In this document: piece by piece, positions 47,012 through 57,760 of the stretch
Layout of the letters: every line of letters starts with the position of its first letter
Position numbering within the stretch: position 1 is the stretch's first letter
Source of the DNA: Lonicera japonica
Taxonomy: Eukaryota; Streptophyta; Magnoliopsida; Dipsacales; Caprifoliaceae
Length of the DNA stretch: 64,000 nucleotides
Assembly (NCBI GenBank): GCA_021464415.1
Contig: CM038469.1
Span: 18,929,901 to 18,993,900 of the forward strand
Direction: 5' to 3'
Made by a program: the position numbers and the translations under genes
The notes under the pieces: generated by a model
Seen by the model: the letters and a program-made list of their open reading frames with translations, nothing else
The model's database searches: none
Told to the model about the DNA's origin: nothing

Positions 47012-48290
47012 TGTAAACACCTCAATCCACGACTCTCGTGTGAACACTGGTTTTTTTATAAAAACAAGCATTTCACTTTAAATCTTGAGTCATCATGCAT
47101 ATAGAAGACTGTTAGGAAAGACTCTGACTTTGAATCCGTTGGAAGCCTGGTACAACCAGTGTTGCCGCTTCGCTTACTAGGACGGGGATCGACTTGCCAA
47201 CCGTACGAAAATTGAGTTTTTTTAGGTGTTTTAGGGCATTTTTGGAGTGCTAGCCGCAGCCCCCCAACCGCACGGCTACTTGCCAGCCGTACGGCTGGGC
47301 CCCAACCGCAGGTCCTAGCCACAGCCCCCAACCGCAGGTCTTAGCCGCACGTCCTAACCGCACGAGCCAACCGCACGTCCCAACCACAGGTCCCAACTGC
47401 ACCCCCTGCAATTACCCCTTGCGGCTGACCTCTTTTGAAGCATTTTTGGCAGAAATTTCTCTATAAATAGGACCCTTGGGGTCTCATTTGGGATCATCAA
47501 CACTCAATAGAGTTCTTAGAAAGGAGAAACTCTATCAACGTTACTAAAGAGTCCTTTTAGAGAGAGAATTAGAGAGAGAGAAAGTTTTAGAAAGAGAATT
47601 AAAGAGAGAGCTTTAGAGAGAGAAAGGAGCAAACAAGAGGTCCTCGTTCTTCTTCAAGCGCTTCGGTACGTCTTTCTACAACTCTCCTGAATTTCAATAT
47701 TGCATTTAAATACGATTTTTTATACGAAAAATTAGATAACTTGCGAAGAAGTTCACTATTTTCGAAATCATTCTTTTCTAAGTTTTACAAGAAAATTAAA
47801 ACTTGTTTTGACACATTTTCAAAACAAAACAAAATACAAAAACAGTTTCCAAACAAATGGAACTACGAGACTCTAATTTCATTCTATGAATGAATACATA
47901 GGCGCTCGTAAAACTCGAGTCTGATTTCAAAATACTGTTTTAAAACTGAATTTATCAGGAAATGACTATTCTGAAAGTAATTCAAATTACTTGCAAGATA
48001 TCTAAAATATGAATTAAATACATGATCCATTAAGAGACCGAAAGGGCGAATTTGGTGCCTAACACCTTCCCGATTTGTAACATAGTTCCCGAACCCTAGC
48101 AAAACAAGTTATCAAGATAAATCTCTGGTTTCAAACGTATGAAAGATAATTCATTTTTGAATTGTCCTTCGTACAATCTTTTGTCTGTTTTCTCGTAAAA
48201 AAAACTGGCGACTCTATAAAATTCATTTTCCTTCAAAACAAGAAAAATACAGAAACCGAGAAGGACGGGTCGGAGATCCGAATTCTCACA
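47012..48290 (+). repeat. Tat-like solo LTR 2 (target duplication CGTAG)
   Basis: 1279 bp from TGTAAACACCTC to GAATTCTCACA, with CGTAG at 47007-47011 and 48291-48295. Collinear with solo LTR 1, including GGTGCCTAACACCTTCCC (48054) and ACTGGCGACTCTA (48204). Its TATA box is CTATAAATAG at 47461-47470. Confidence 0.82.
47196..47400 (+). promoter_or_regulatory. Palindrome cassette in Tat-like solo LTR 2
   Basis: A GC-rich tract with many AACCGCA/CCGCACG half repeats and one perfect 16 bp palindrome, CCAGCCGTACGGCTGG (47283-47298). It differs from solo LTR 1 by matched changes on both arms, so symmetry is preserved. The half-repeat array (47330-47400) is longer than in solo LTR 1. Confidence 0.75.
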
Positions 48291-48295
48291 CGTAG

Positions 48296-49844
48296 AAGAT
48301 CAAAAATTTAGTATTTCTAAACTAACCATGTCAGTCCAATATAAAAATGGTCCCAAAATTGAATTTATCGGGCCGTGCGCACACGCAGATACAACATAGT
48401 GAGTTTTTTTTTTCCTACTTTGTTATCATTTATGAACTATTTCATAACCTTTTTTTTTGTACAGTAACTATTTCATATCATTTGAAATGAGTAATGATAT
48501 ACATACATAAACTATATCCTTAACTGTAATATTCATTAGACTTGAAAAAAAAACTATATGTAAATTTATAGTCATATTGGGTAATGTTTTCTTGATTTGA
48601 TTAATAGGTTACAAATGTATACATTTTATTTAAATACAATTTTTGGATTTAATGTTATGACATTTTAAATTTTATAAAAAGAATTGATTAGAGAGTAATT
48701 TAAAAGAATAGAGAGTGTAGAGTTTTATTTGATTATATGTGTTTAAGGTGTATGTGTATCTTATTTTTTATTTAACACTTTAATGTTAGTATAGAAATAC
48801 ATCTAAGGGTGTAAATTGTGTGCGAAGAGATGAGAAGAATTTTGAGCCATTGATCCACTAGGATTTTAAGAGATAGATTTTTTTTACTTTCTTTCCCTTA
48901 TAATATATATATGCATAAAGACTCATGCAATTTTTTTGTCATTAAAATAGAAAAGGAGAAACAAACATTGGTTTAGATTCTACGTATTTTCTTTAACTTT
49001 TGTTACTGAGGATAATGCAAAACTGCCATGTTAATTTTTCTGTATTAGGATAAGCTTAAGATACTATGTGAGGTGAAAAAAGATAAATTAGTAGGTGCAT
49101 TAAGATAACTCAAAAATAATAGGGGGCGGTTTTTTCTGTTAAAAAAGAAATGGTGTGAAAAGAAAGGATTTTAGGCTATTTTCTAGGTTCTTTTAATTTG
49201 AATTTTGATTTTTATATGGTCAAGAAAAATAATAATATGAGTCTATTTAAAAACACTCATTATTTAACATCGTAACCAATGTATGGTATGTAACTAATCA
49301 TTATCCTTTCATATAATAAATTGACTTATTTCTTGTTTTTAAAAGCATTATTACTTTAAATAATTACATGAAAAATAGATGGCTTATCACCATGATTCTC
49401 CATCAGTGATTTATTCCACTCCCGTTGTAAGCAACTTTCTTTTCCTTTCATTTTTTCGGTGAAGAGTAAGCCACTTTTAAATAAAACTGTCATGGTAAGA
49501 TATAAATAAAAAATATACTATTTAACTTCTTCTTTTTCTTTTCTTTTTTTTTTTTTAAGATTTGGTAAGTATATTAATTATATGTCCATTTTTTTCTATC
49601 AATTTGAAGCATTTAAAAAAAAGAAAAAACCAAATTATCATTATACAAAAGAAGCATTGCTCATCTCAGTGTCAGCTTGTGAGAGAGAATCAATAAATTT
49701 GTTGGTATTATTCGAAAAAAGCAAAAGCATGAGAGTTACTGAACGAACGATGGGCCATTAGGCCATCGCACATTGGCACAAGAATTCCACATCAAAACTG
49801 TTCCCCCTCATTGTATTTCCCTCAATTATCGACATTTTTTTTTT
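48296..49844. other. AT-rich intergenic sequence
   Basis: Poly-A and poly-T runs and short random frames only; nothing with gene or repeat structure is recognised. Confidence 0.6.
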
Positions 49845-50446
49845 AGGGGCAATTAAAAAAAAGGGCTTATTAGAGAAAGATTTTTACACTAAAAGCCAAT
49901 GAATAATTTTTTTTAAAATAAAGGGCCTATTTTTTATTTTATTGATAATATGACATGTGTCTTTTTTTTTTCATTATAAAATGGCATCCCAACCCTTAAA
50001 ATAAACTAAAAAATACCAATATGCATTAAAATATGGACTGCAATATGAACTTTACAGTCCATATTTCGCTGCAATGTGAACTTTGTAGTCGATATTTTTA
50101 GTGCAAAGTTCATATTGCGGTCCATATTTTACTGCAATATGAACTTTGTAGTCCATATTTTTAGTGCAAAGTTCATATTGCAGTCATATTTCACTGCAAT
50201 ATGAACTTTGCAGTCCATATTTTTTGTGTAAATTTCATAAAAAGGGGTAATTTAGGTAATACATAACATGTTTTTATTAATTAAATGATATTTAAATTTA
50301 TTCAAATACATTCATTTAAAATATAAAACAAAATAGGCCTCTTACACTAATTACCAATTAAAAATAGGCCCTTCATTCAAAAAAATATTATTCATTGAAT
50401 TTTTGATAAAAATCAATGTATAATAAGCCCTTCTACCTAATTTCTA
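49845..50446. mobile_element. Fold-back/MITE-like element with about 85 bp inverted ends
   Basis: The left arm (49845-49932) and right arm (50360-50446) are inverted copies. Both read AAGGGCTTATTA, then CAATGAATAAT, then AGGGCCTATTTTT from the outside inward. The middle holds an array of alternating sense and antisense 20-mers (50031-50221). No transposase and no clear target duplication were found. Confidence 0.65.
50031..50221. repeat. Alternating inverted 20-mer array
   Basis: GCAATATGAACTTTGYAGTC occurs in sense at about 50040, 50071, 50134 and 50196 and in antisense at about 50103 and 50165. The sense-antisense spacing of about 31 bp would let a transcript form several nested hairpins. 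Confidence 0.7.
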
Positions 50447-51729
50447 GTTTTTTTTAAAGATATGCCTATTGCGATTCTATAAAAATATTTTGTCATAATA
50501 TTTTGAAATAAATTTTAGGGACACTTTTGTTATGGTATTTTGCGATTTTTTTTATACTTCAAAATTATTTTAAAATGTTAGAGTAATTTTATAAGAGCAT
50601 CACTATATGTTTTTAAGTAGAATAAATCCAATTTTCAAAATCTAGCAGAGGAGGAATATGTGAAAGGTGTTGGGACTTAAAAAATTTGGACCATATTCAT
50701 ATAAGAGAAAAAATATTATTTTCTGGGAAAGCATTCAGATGAATCGGAACTACCATTATCCAGGCTTTATTTCTCAATCAATTGAACTTTATTAGGATAA
50801 ACAAAATTTTATATTTTTCAGCAGGAGTGGTCATTTGATCCAATCTAGTGATTTTTAAACCATTTGCATCCAATTTTATCCGATGTCGGTTTTATGATTT
50901 GGTACCAATCCAATTTAATGTTGTGTTGTATGGGTTTCAATCCAAACCAATTGAAAAAAAAAAGACTAATGGACAGTAGATATAAAAGAGAGTGAATAAT
51001 GTTATTCCTATTGTTAGTCTTCTACACGTATTTTTTTTTCCTTTTGTCCAAGGTTATAATATGCAATCAAAATAAAATTTGATAAAATGCAATCAAATAA
51101 AATAAAATTAGATAGAGCTTCTGCCTATTACACGTATTCTTTTATGATTTGTCCAAATCTCTGAAGTCTAAAGTAACACTCATTTTCTCTTATGGTACTG
51201 TGACCACCAATAGAATGAAGACAAGTGGCATAAAAATTAAAATTAAATAAATATTGCGTTGAATCCGTTTGGATCGATTTCTAGAGCACTCAAAACTGAA
51301 AAACGATCCAATTTTTACGATTTTCAGAAATTGTATCTCAATATCTTTTATTGGATACAAATATCTTTTATTCATCTAAAAATATTGATATAGTGGCCCA
51401 GGTCCAATTTGGGAACGAGGGGAGGAGTATCAATCTGTTAAAAGACCAAACCAACTAATCCATTCACTTAGTAACAGCTCACTAAAATAAATTACAATCT
51501 TCTATTAAGAATTCACTAGGGATTGAAACTCAGAAAAAAGAATTTTGAGCCTTTGATTCATGTTACAAGCTCTGTCCTACCCCAACCATTCCTCTTCACC
51601 CATTCACTTTCTTTACTTTGCAGCACAACAAAGTCTTTAAAATAGATTCTAACCAAAATACAAGTCATGAAGCACAAAGTACCAACTCCAACTCATCTAC
51701 CCCCTTGTCTCAATGCATCCTCTCATGCA
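50447..51729. other. Intergenic region upstream of dirigent gene 1
   Basis: AT-rich with no credible ORF. The last few hundred bases act as promoter of the downstream gene by position only. Confidence 0.5.
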
Positions 51730-51740
51730 TATATATATAA
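51730..51740 (+). promoter_or_regulatory. TATA box of dirigent gene 1
   Basis: TATATATATAA lies 86 bases before the start codon, a usual plant TATA-to-ATG distance, with CACCATCACC-type leader sequence after it. Confidence 0.6.
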
Positions 51741-51825
51741 ACACCATCACCATTAAACTCAAAACAATTAATTATCCTCAACCCCTTTTGAAAGTCCCAT
51801 TTCTTTCCCTAAAAAACTCATCAAT

Positions 51826-52728
51826 ATGGTAACCAAAGTCACACCCTGCATATTGTTCCTCTTGGCCCTCTTGGTTGCCTCTGTTTCCTCAGCTAGAAAT
51901 CTTGATGAGCAACTCGATGCACCAATCACCACCCCTGACTCACCTGACCTAGCCGAACCAGTTCGAGGTCTAGCCCCGGTAGCCACACCGGCTGCAACAC
52001 AGCCCAACACTGGTGTGGTAGACACCAGTGCCACATTGCCTAGTGGTGATCCCCACCACACACTCTCCTTCTTTATGCATGACATTCTTGGTGGGTCCAA
52101 CCCATCGGCTAGGGCCGTGACAGGGATAGTCACGAACCCGGCGGTCAACGGTCAACTCCCATTCGCCAAGCCAAATGGTGCAGTCCTCCCTTTGAACAAT
52201 GGGGTGCCCAGCAATAATGGCAATAGTGGCCTTATCAATAACAACAACATCCCATTCCTCACTGGCCTTGGTGGCAGCACCACGTCAAATGTGTTCCAAA
52301 ACAATGGTAACAATAATAACGGAGGGTTCTCGGTAATCGGGGCCCAGCTCCCCACCGGATCGGCCCTTCAAAAGCTCATGTTTGGGACCATGACAGTGAT
52401 TGATGATGAACTAACCGAAGGACACGAGCTAGGGTCCGGTTTGGTTGGTAAGGCACAAGGGTTCTATGTGGCTAGCTCGGTGGATGGTAATAGCCAAACC
52501 ATGGCGTTTACGGCCATGTTTGAGAGTGGAGGTTATGCTGATAGCCTAAGCTTTTTTGGTGTTCATAGAGTCGCTGTTTCGCAGTCTCAATTGGCTATTA
52601 TGGGTGGGACCGGGAAGTATGTTAATGCAAAAGGATTCGCCACTGTTAAGACCATGCCATCAACCAATCAGCATGCAACAGATGGCATGGAGACACTGCT
52701 AGAATTCGCTGTTTATGTTACTTATTGA
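51826..52728 (+). CDS. Dirigent-domain protein, ESB1/DIR10-like subgroup
   Basis: 300 residues, single exon. A secretory signal peptide covers residues 1-23 (cut after SSA). A Pro/Thr/Ala-rich spacer (24-72) is followed by the subgroup hallmark LSFFMHDILGG (80-90), an Asn/Gly-rich insertion (about 124-168) and the dirigent beta-barrel with LMFGTMTVIDDELTEGHELGS (184-204), GFYVASSVDG (212-221), SFFGVHR (242-248) and GGTGKYVNAKGFA (260-272). Proteins of this subgroup act in the cell wall; Arabidopsis ESB1 is needed for correct lignin deposition in the Casparian strip. The specific substrate of this copy is unknown. It converges on a paralogue 1.3 kb away. Confidence 0.93.
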   Translation: MVTKVTPCILFLLALLVASVSSARNLDEQLDAPITTPDSPDLAEPVRGLAPVATPAATQPNTGVVDTSATLPSGDPHHTLSFFMHDILGGSNPSARAVTGIVTNPAVNGQLPFAKPNGAVLPLNNGVPSNNGNSGLINNNNIPFLTGLGGSTTSNVFQNNGNNNNGGFSVIGAQLPTGSALQKLMFGTMTVIDDELTEGHELGSGLVGKAQGFYVASSVDGNSQTMAFTAMFESGGYADSLSFFGVHRVAVSQSQLAIMGGTGKYVNAKGFATVKTMPSTNQHATDGMETLLEFAVYVTY

Positions 52729-53992
52729 CTGTTGCTTTGAGGAAGTTTAGTATGATGGTTTTCGAATTTGTTAACTCTCTGCAAAACAGAGAAAAAGACT
52801 GTTTGTTTGTGAATTGAATTCCTTGTATTTTTCTCAACGAAATGAAATGATTTCAATTTGTTTTCCGTGAAATTTATTGGCACTGAAATTTACTTCAATG
52901 GGATGGTGGTTATAACCAAAAAAGTCGGAGTATAGGACATTTCAATGCTAATACATTTGATAAGTTAAATCCTACAATTTCGTAATAGAATTTTCATTCA
53001 TTCATTCATTCTCAAGCGTGGAAACAAAATGAAGAATTTGTGGAGAAACTAAATAAATGTAATGATAAGATACAATGGAGGACAAAGATATCAATTATCG
53101 CCTCATTTATACTGAAGTCACGCGCAGCTAGCACACTTCCCTCACCTTCTTTTTTTCCTTTCTTATAATGCAAAATTTTCCAAGCTATCCAACTGATGAG
53201 TTTGTTCACAGGAAGCACAACTTCCATTCTATTATGTTTTATCCTGATTTTGGTCTTTTGTAACTAAACCTTTTTCTGTATATACTTAAATGGAGAAACG
53301 TTAGTAATACATTTTGAAATGTAGTATTATTCATTAGAGATGGAACTGTATAAGGGTTGTGCAGGTTTAGCTGCTGTCGCAGGAGCAAAATAATATGGAC
53401 ACATTGGTCAACTTACAAACATTCGTTTGTTTTGAGTTATTCTGCATCTTTTGAATTCGACATATAAAGTTTGAGCTTTAATTTATTGAAGAAATTTGCA
53501 ACCTATTAGGCTATACCTCAAACTCTTGACATGAGCATGAAACTTTATAAGTAGATGTTACAAAATTAATTTAGAATTCATGGATTAGAAAAGCTCTAAC
53601 AAAACCCGAATGAAGTCTAATTGGAGACTACGTATTCTTAATCAAAAGATGCAAAGTCGAAGGCTTGAAATGTACCACATGCATTCTAAGGGAAAAGTAT
53701 TTTATAATCTAAAGGTATTTCTTTCATCTCATCAGCGAGCCTTCTCGTTTATTTTTCTTTGCACAAAGAAGAACTGTTTTGAAGCAACTAAATCTACCAA
53801 GAACTACCAATATGTTTGGTTCATATTAGGCATTTATATGAGTTAGGTTCATTTGCAAAAGAAGCTGAAAATTTTATAGAAAACCACTCCATATTTCCAT
53901 TACATGTACTTTAAAATAAAGCAAACTGAAATCTAGAACTTGGGTAGAAATTATAAGCTGAATTGATTCAAGCCCCATTCAGAAGAAGCAGC
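52729..53992. other. Spacer between convergent dirigent genes
   Basis: It holds the 3' untranslated parts of both genes. No other convincing gene is present; short frames at 53012-53227 and 53610-53846 lack any support. Confidence 0.55.
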
Positions 53993-55132
53993 TTATGGGA
54001 CGAAAGTGAGGTACACGGTGAAGTGGAGCACTGTTTCGACACCATCTGTCGTGTGTTGATCTGCCTGGTGAAGTGTCTCCACAGTAGCATACCCTTTAGC
54101 ATGCTCATACTTCCCTGTCCCTCCAATCACAGCTATTTGAGATTCAATTGAGGCCGTCCTGTGGACTCCAAAGAAACTAATAGTATCCACCACTTCATTG
54201 TGATCACCCCCGTGGAACATTGTTGTTAGAGCGATTGTGTGGCTACTACCATCCAACGAACTCGAGAGGTAAAACCCTTGTCCTTTGCCTAGCACAGCTG
54301 ATCCTAGTTCGTGCCCTTCGGTCAACTCATTATCCACAACTGTGATTGAGCCAAACATGACCTGCTGGAGCGTAATACCTGATGGGAGTTGACCGGCGGT
54401 CACAAAGGGTAAGTTGTTGCCACCATTGAGAAGATTGTTGTTACCATTGTTTTGTAGTACAGTTGATGTTGGTGAACCATTTAGGCCAACTAGAAAAGGG
54501 ACATTGTTGTTGTTGACTAGGTCGTTGACATTGTTAAGTGGGACCCCGCCGTTGAGTGGTAGGATTTGATTGCTAGCTTTGGAGAAAGGAAGACCGTTGG
54601 CTTGGGAGTTGGCTATAATACCAGTCACTACCCTGCCAGAGGGGTGGGACCCGCCTAGGATGTCGTGCATGAAGAACGACAAGGGTGGGTGCTGTGGGTC
54701 CGCATGTGGTATGGTGGCACTAGTGGCAGCTGTTGAACCGGTCCCAGTTGGTGACGTCGAGGCCGGGGTTGCTACTGGAACCCCCAAGTCACCATCAGGT
54801 GGTACCACAGTGTCAGGCACGTCAGCAACAGGGGACAAAGTGGCACTAGGTGTGGTGACTGGAATGGACGGGCCGGGAATGGGTGACACAATAGGGGCTG
54901 GGATTTGACCACTTGGCAATGTGGTGGGAGGCCCCACGACAGGTGCGACATCAGGGTCATCTGTTTCGATTGGATCGGATGGTGCGGGGTCATTGGGTGT
55001 AAGTGGGGATTGTGGGTCCGTTTCATCGAGGATACGAGCTGAGGTGGCACGTCCAATGGCGATGGCTGCTAACAAGAAGAGACAGATGGTGGTTTTGAGT
55101 GTCTTAGAGGTGTATAACACAACTTTGGCCAT
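53993..55132 (-). CDS. Dirigent-domain protein, ESB1/DIR10-like, with long Pro-rich spacer
   Basis: 379 residues, single exon. I start at the ATG at 55130-55132 because a hydrophobic signal peptide follows (residues 1-32, ending RATSA). A longer open frame to 55279 would begin upstream of the TATA box. The Pro/Thr/Ser/Asp-rich spacer (33-148) is about twice as long as in the neighbour. Then come LSFFMHDILGG (151-161), an Asn-rich insertion (about 200-240), VMFGSITVVDNELTEGHELGS (258-278), GFYLSSSLDG (286-295), FFGVHR (320-325) and GGTGKYEHAKGYA (337-349). The family acts in the apoplast on phenoxy-radical coupling or lignin placement; this copy's role is inferred. Likely a tandem, inverted duplicate of the neighbour that has since diverged. 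Confidence 0.93.
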   Translation of the reverse strand: MAKVVLYTSKTLKTTICLFLLAAIAIGRATSARILDETDPQSPLTPNDPAPSDPIETDDPDVAPVVGPPTTLPSGQIPAPIVSPIPGPSIPVTTPSATLSPVADVPDTVVPPDGDLGVPVATPASTSPTGTGSTAATSATIPHADPQHPPLSFFMHDILGGSHPSGRVVTGIIANSQANGLPFSKASNQILPLNGGVPLNNVNDLVNNNNVPFLVGLNGSPTSTVLQNNGNNNLLNGGNNLPFVTAGQLPSGITLQQVMFGSITVVDNELTEGHELGSAVLGKGQGFYLSSSLDGSSHTIALTTMFHGGDHNEVVDTISFFGVHRTASIESQIAVIGGTGKYEHAKGYATVETLHQADQHTTDGVETVLHFTVYLTFVP

Positions 55133-55208
55133 TTTGGGTTTGTAAGAAGGAATGCGAAAGATGCAGATGAGCTTGTGTTGGTGATGGAGGAGAGTGCTAT
55201 CCGTGAGT

Positions 55209-55218
55209 GTATATATAT
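55209..55218 (-). promoter_or_regulatory. TATA box of dirigent gene 2
   Basis: On the minus strand ATATATATAC lies about 77 bases before the chosen ATG. This supports the internal start codon over the upstream one. Confidence 0.55.
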
Positions 55219-55279
55219 GGTTTAGGGAAGTGTTCAATAAATGATAATTAGTGGAGCTGATGAGATGGAGTTGTTGCAT

Positions 55280-56190
55280 TTGTAATTGTTATCGTAGGGG
55301 GGGGTGCATGTACATGTTTAGTTGAGAAAACTAAAACAACTCCTACATGGCCTGGAAATGTTGGATTAGGCAGAGATATTCTCATCAGGTCCCATATGAC
55401 ATGATATAATGATATATAGGACACTTAATTGTAAACATATGAAATCTTATAAATATATATTTTGGAAGAACCATCTTTAATTTTAACCAACAAATAATTA
55501 AATATATTGAAATGAACTTTCTGCAGAAATACTACCTTCACTGCAGAAACACCACATACTTTTCCTTTTTCTTCATTTGTAACCCCAAACACCACCTAAT
55601 TAAGATGATGTAAAATTGAAAAGATAAAATGGCTCTAATACATGCACCCTGATTTCTTTATTTGGCACCCGGAGAAAAAAAATGGAAATGGGCCAAAAGG
55701 TTGGCAATATTTTTAGCAAAAATTGAGGTACTAATATTTTTTTTTATTATTTTTTTGCAATAAGAGCCTATTTTTTTAATTTTTTTTGAAATAAGGGATT
55801 GTTTATCAATTGTGTGTTTAAAATAATGGCTTGGATCAAAATTGTGTTTTGTGCAAACTTAACTTTGCAATCCAAAAAACTTGAGGCAAATTTGTTTTGC
55901 ATGGTGCATGTGTTTATATTTTTTAACTAACTAGTCATAGTGTATGTGTGTTGCCTGTGATTATTTGACGACTAATAAATGCGTAATTTTTTTTTATGAA
56001 AATTACATATATATATATATGCAAATTAAATGTTCAAACTTAATTTTTTTTAAAAAAAATTACAGGAATATTATGATTTGAAGATAACAACTAAGGTACA
56101 TAATAAAAAATTAAAAATACAACCATGGTAAATATTATTTTTTGCCTTAGCAGCATTGATACTTCTTGTTTCTCTCTAACTCACCCTTTA
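55280..56190. other. AT-rich intergenic sequence
   Basis: No gene. The part at 55720-55900 has GCAATAAGAGCCTATTTTTTT and TGCAAACTTAACTTTGCAATCC, distant matches to the ends and core of the fold-back element at 49845-50446. Confidence 0.5.
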
Positions 56191-56400
56191 GGGTGTGTTT
56201 GATAAGCCATATTTTCCATGGAAAATATGGCTTTTCTACCTAAATTCCTTCTTTTGTGGTGTTTGATTACAAAAATTTTCTAGGGAGTCAAACTTCCACT
56301 TTTTTTACTATTCATCCCATTTTCCTTGCAAAGATGGAAAATATTTTCTTTGGGGGGAGGTGGTTTTTATTTTCCAGGTAATTCGCACAACGTTCGAGGC
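56191..56400. repeat. Possible hAT-like MITE end with a 30 bp perfect palindrome
   Basis: GGGTGTGTTTGAT at 56191, a common start of plant hAT-type MITEs, followed by a perfect 30 bp palindrome at 56204-56233 (arm AAGCCATATTTTCCA). No matching right end was found. Confidence 0.4.
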
Positions 56401-56415
56401 AAGCCACCCATTCCC

Positions 56416-56760
56416 CTGTTTTTGATGAAGTAAAATTGTTAGAAAAATAAAAAAAATGTTTTAAAAAAAACTGTTTTTTGATGAAGTATACTTGTTAAAA
56501 AAAAAAACTGTTTTCAAAAAAACATTTTTTTGATGAAGTAAAATTGTTAAAAAAAAAAAACTGTTTTTGAAAAAACTGTTTTTCAATGAAGTGTGGTCTA
56601 ATGCAGCAAAAAAAAAAACTGTTTTTGATGAAGTAAAATTGTTAGAAAAATAAAAAAAGTGTTTTAAAAAAAACTGTTTTTTGATGAAGTATACTTGTTA
56701 AAAAAAAACTGTTTTAAAAAAAACAGTTTTTTGATGAAGTAAAAGTTAGTTAAAAAAAAT
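56416..56760. repeat. Minisatellite with 203 bp higher-order repeat
   Basis: Six to eight variants of a unit CTGTTTTTGATGAAGTAAAA followed by poly-A. A two-unit block (AAAATTGTTAGAAAAATAAA then GAAGTATACTTGTT) starts at 56416 and recurs at 56619, an offset of 203 bp. Confidence 0.75.
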
Positions 56761-57734
56761 ATTGCTATTAAACTACTTTAGACTTCTACCAAAGCAAATA
56801 ATATATTATGTGATTGTACATTATGCTTTCTATATAACACATTTCCGTCTCTAGCGAAAGATACGAAATTGATTTAACAAATAGAGCTATCTCTAGTTCT
56901 TGTAAATAATATGAAAAATATATGTAGTATTTTTATGTTTGAATACCTTGTAAGATCAATAAGATCTTAGTGAATTTTATTGTATATTAAAATACTAAAA
57001 TTTGCTAACATTTTATGTTTCTAATACTAAAGCTAGTCAAAATATGTATTGTGTATAACAATAAAAAATAAATCTATTTGTATTGTATATATTGCATTTT
57101 AAACTAAAATTCTAATGGAACAAAATAGAACTAAATAAATTAGGACTTTATGGTACAAATATAAGATAATAAATTGTTGGTTAAGAATTAGGATAGGTTA
57201 CCATTTCTAAATTACAAAATATATATATATATATATATTACAATAGGTTTACAAAATTAAAACGAAAGATTTTTTCTAGAATCCTAATTTATAAAGAGTA
57301 CCAGATTTTTTGTAATCCAACTAAAAAGAGTAGGATTTAATGTCTAATTAAATGTTGTACTTATTATTTAATAATTAGTATATAATAAATGCTCTTAACC
57401 AAATGATAGAATGCTCCTAACCAATTGATAGAAGCGTATATGGGATTTATATTCAAATGTTAATTTATAATATTTTAGATTAGAATCCAAATAGAAATAA
57501 ATTGAAATTGAAGGTACTTTAAATTTGACTACCATATTGCTTTTAATTCCATCTAAAAGATTAAATAGAGTAGGATTTAATATCTAATTAATTGTGGTAA
57601 TTTTTTATTTAATTCTTTATATATAATAATTTTTCTTAACCAATTGATAAAAGTGCAACACAATTTTAGTGTAAATTAACCTACCCCATTCACATTATTA
57701 TTATTATAATATATATATATATATATATATACTT

Positions 57735-57760
57735 TGGTATACATGTGCCATTCGGCACGG
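57735..57760. repeat. GTGCC/GGCAC hairpin motif, copy 2
   Basis: GGTATACATGTGCC-ATTC-GGCACGG directly after a (TA)n tract; compare GGTATACCCGTGCC-AAAC-GGCACGG at 46372-46396. Confidence 0.45.

Noticed and set aside
54570..54908. Plus-strand 112-codon frame
   Set aside because: Antisense of the Pro/Thr-rich spacer of dirigent gene 2.
55133..55279. Upstream 49-codon extension of dirigent gene 2
   Set aside because: It lacks a signal-peptide-like start and reaches upstream of the TATA box.
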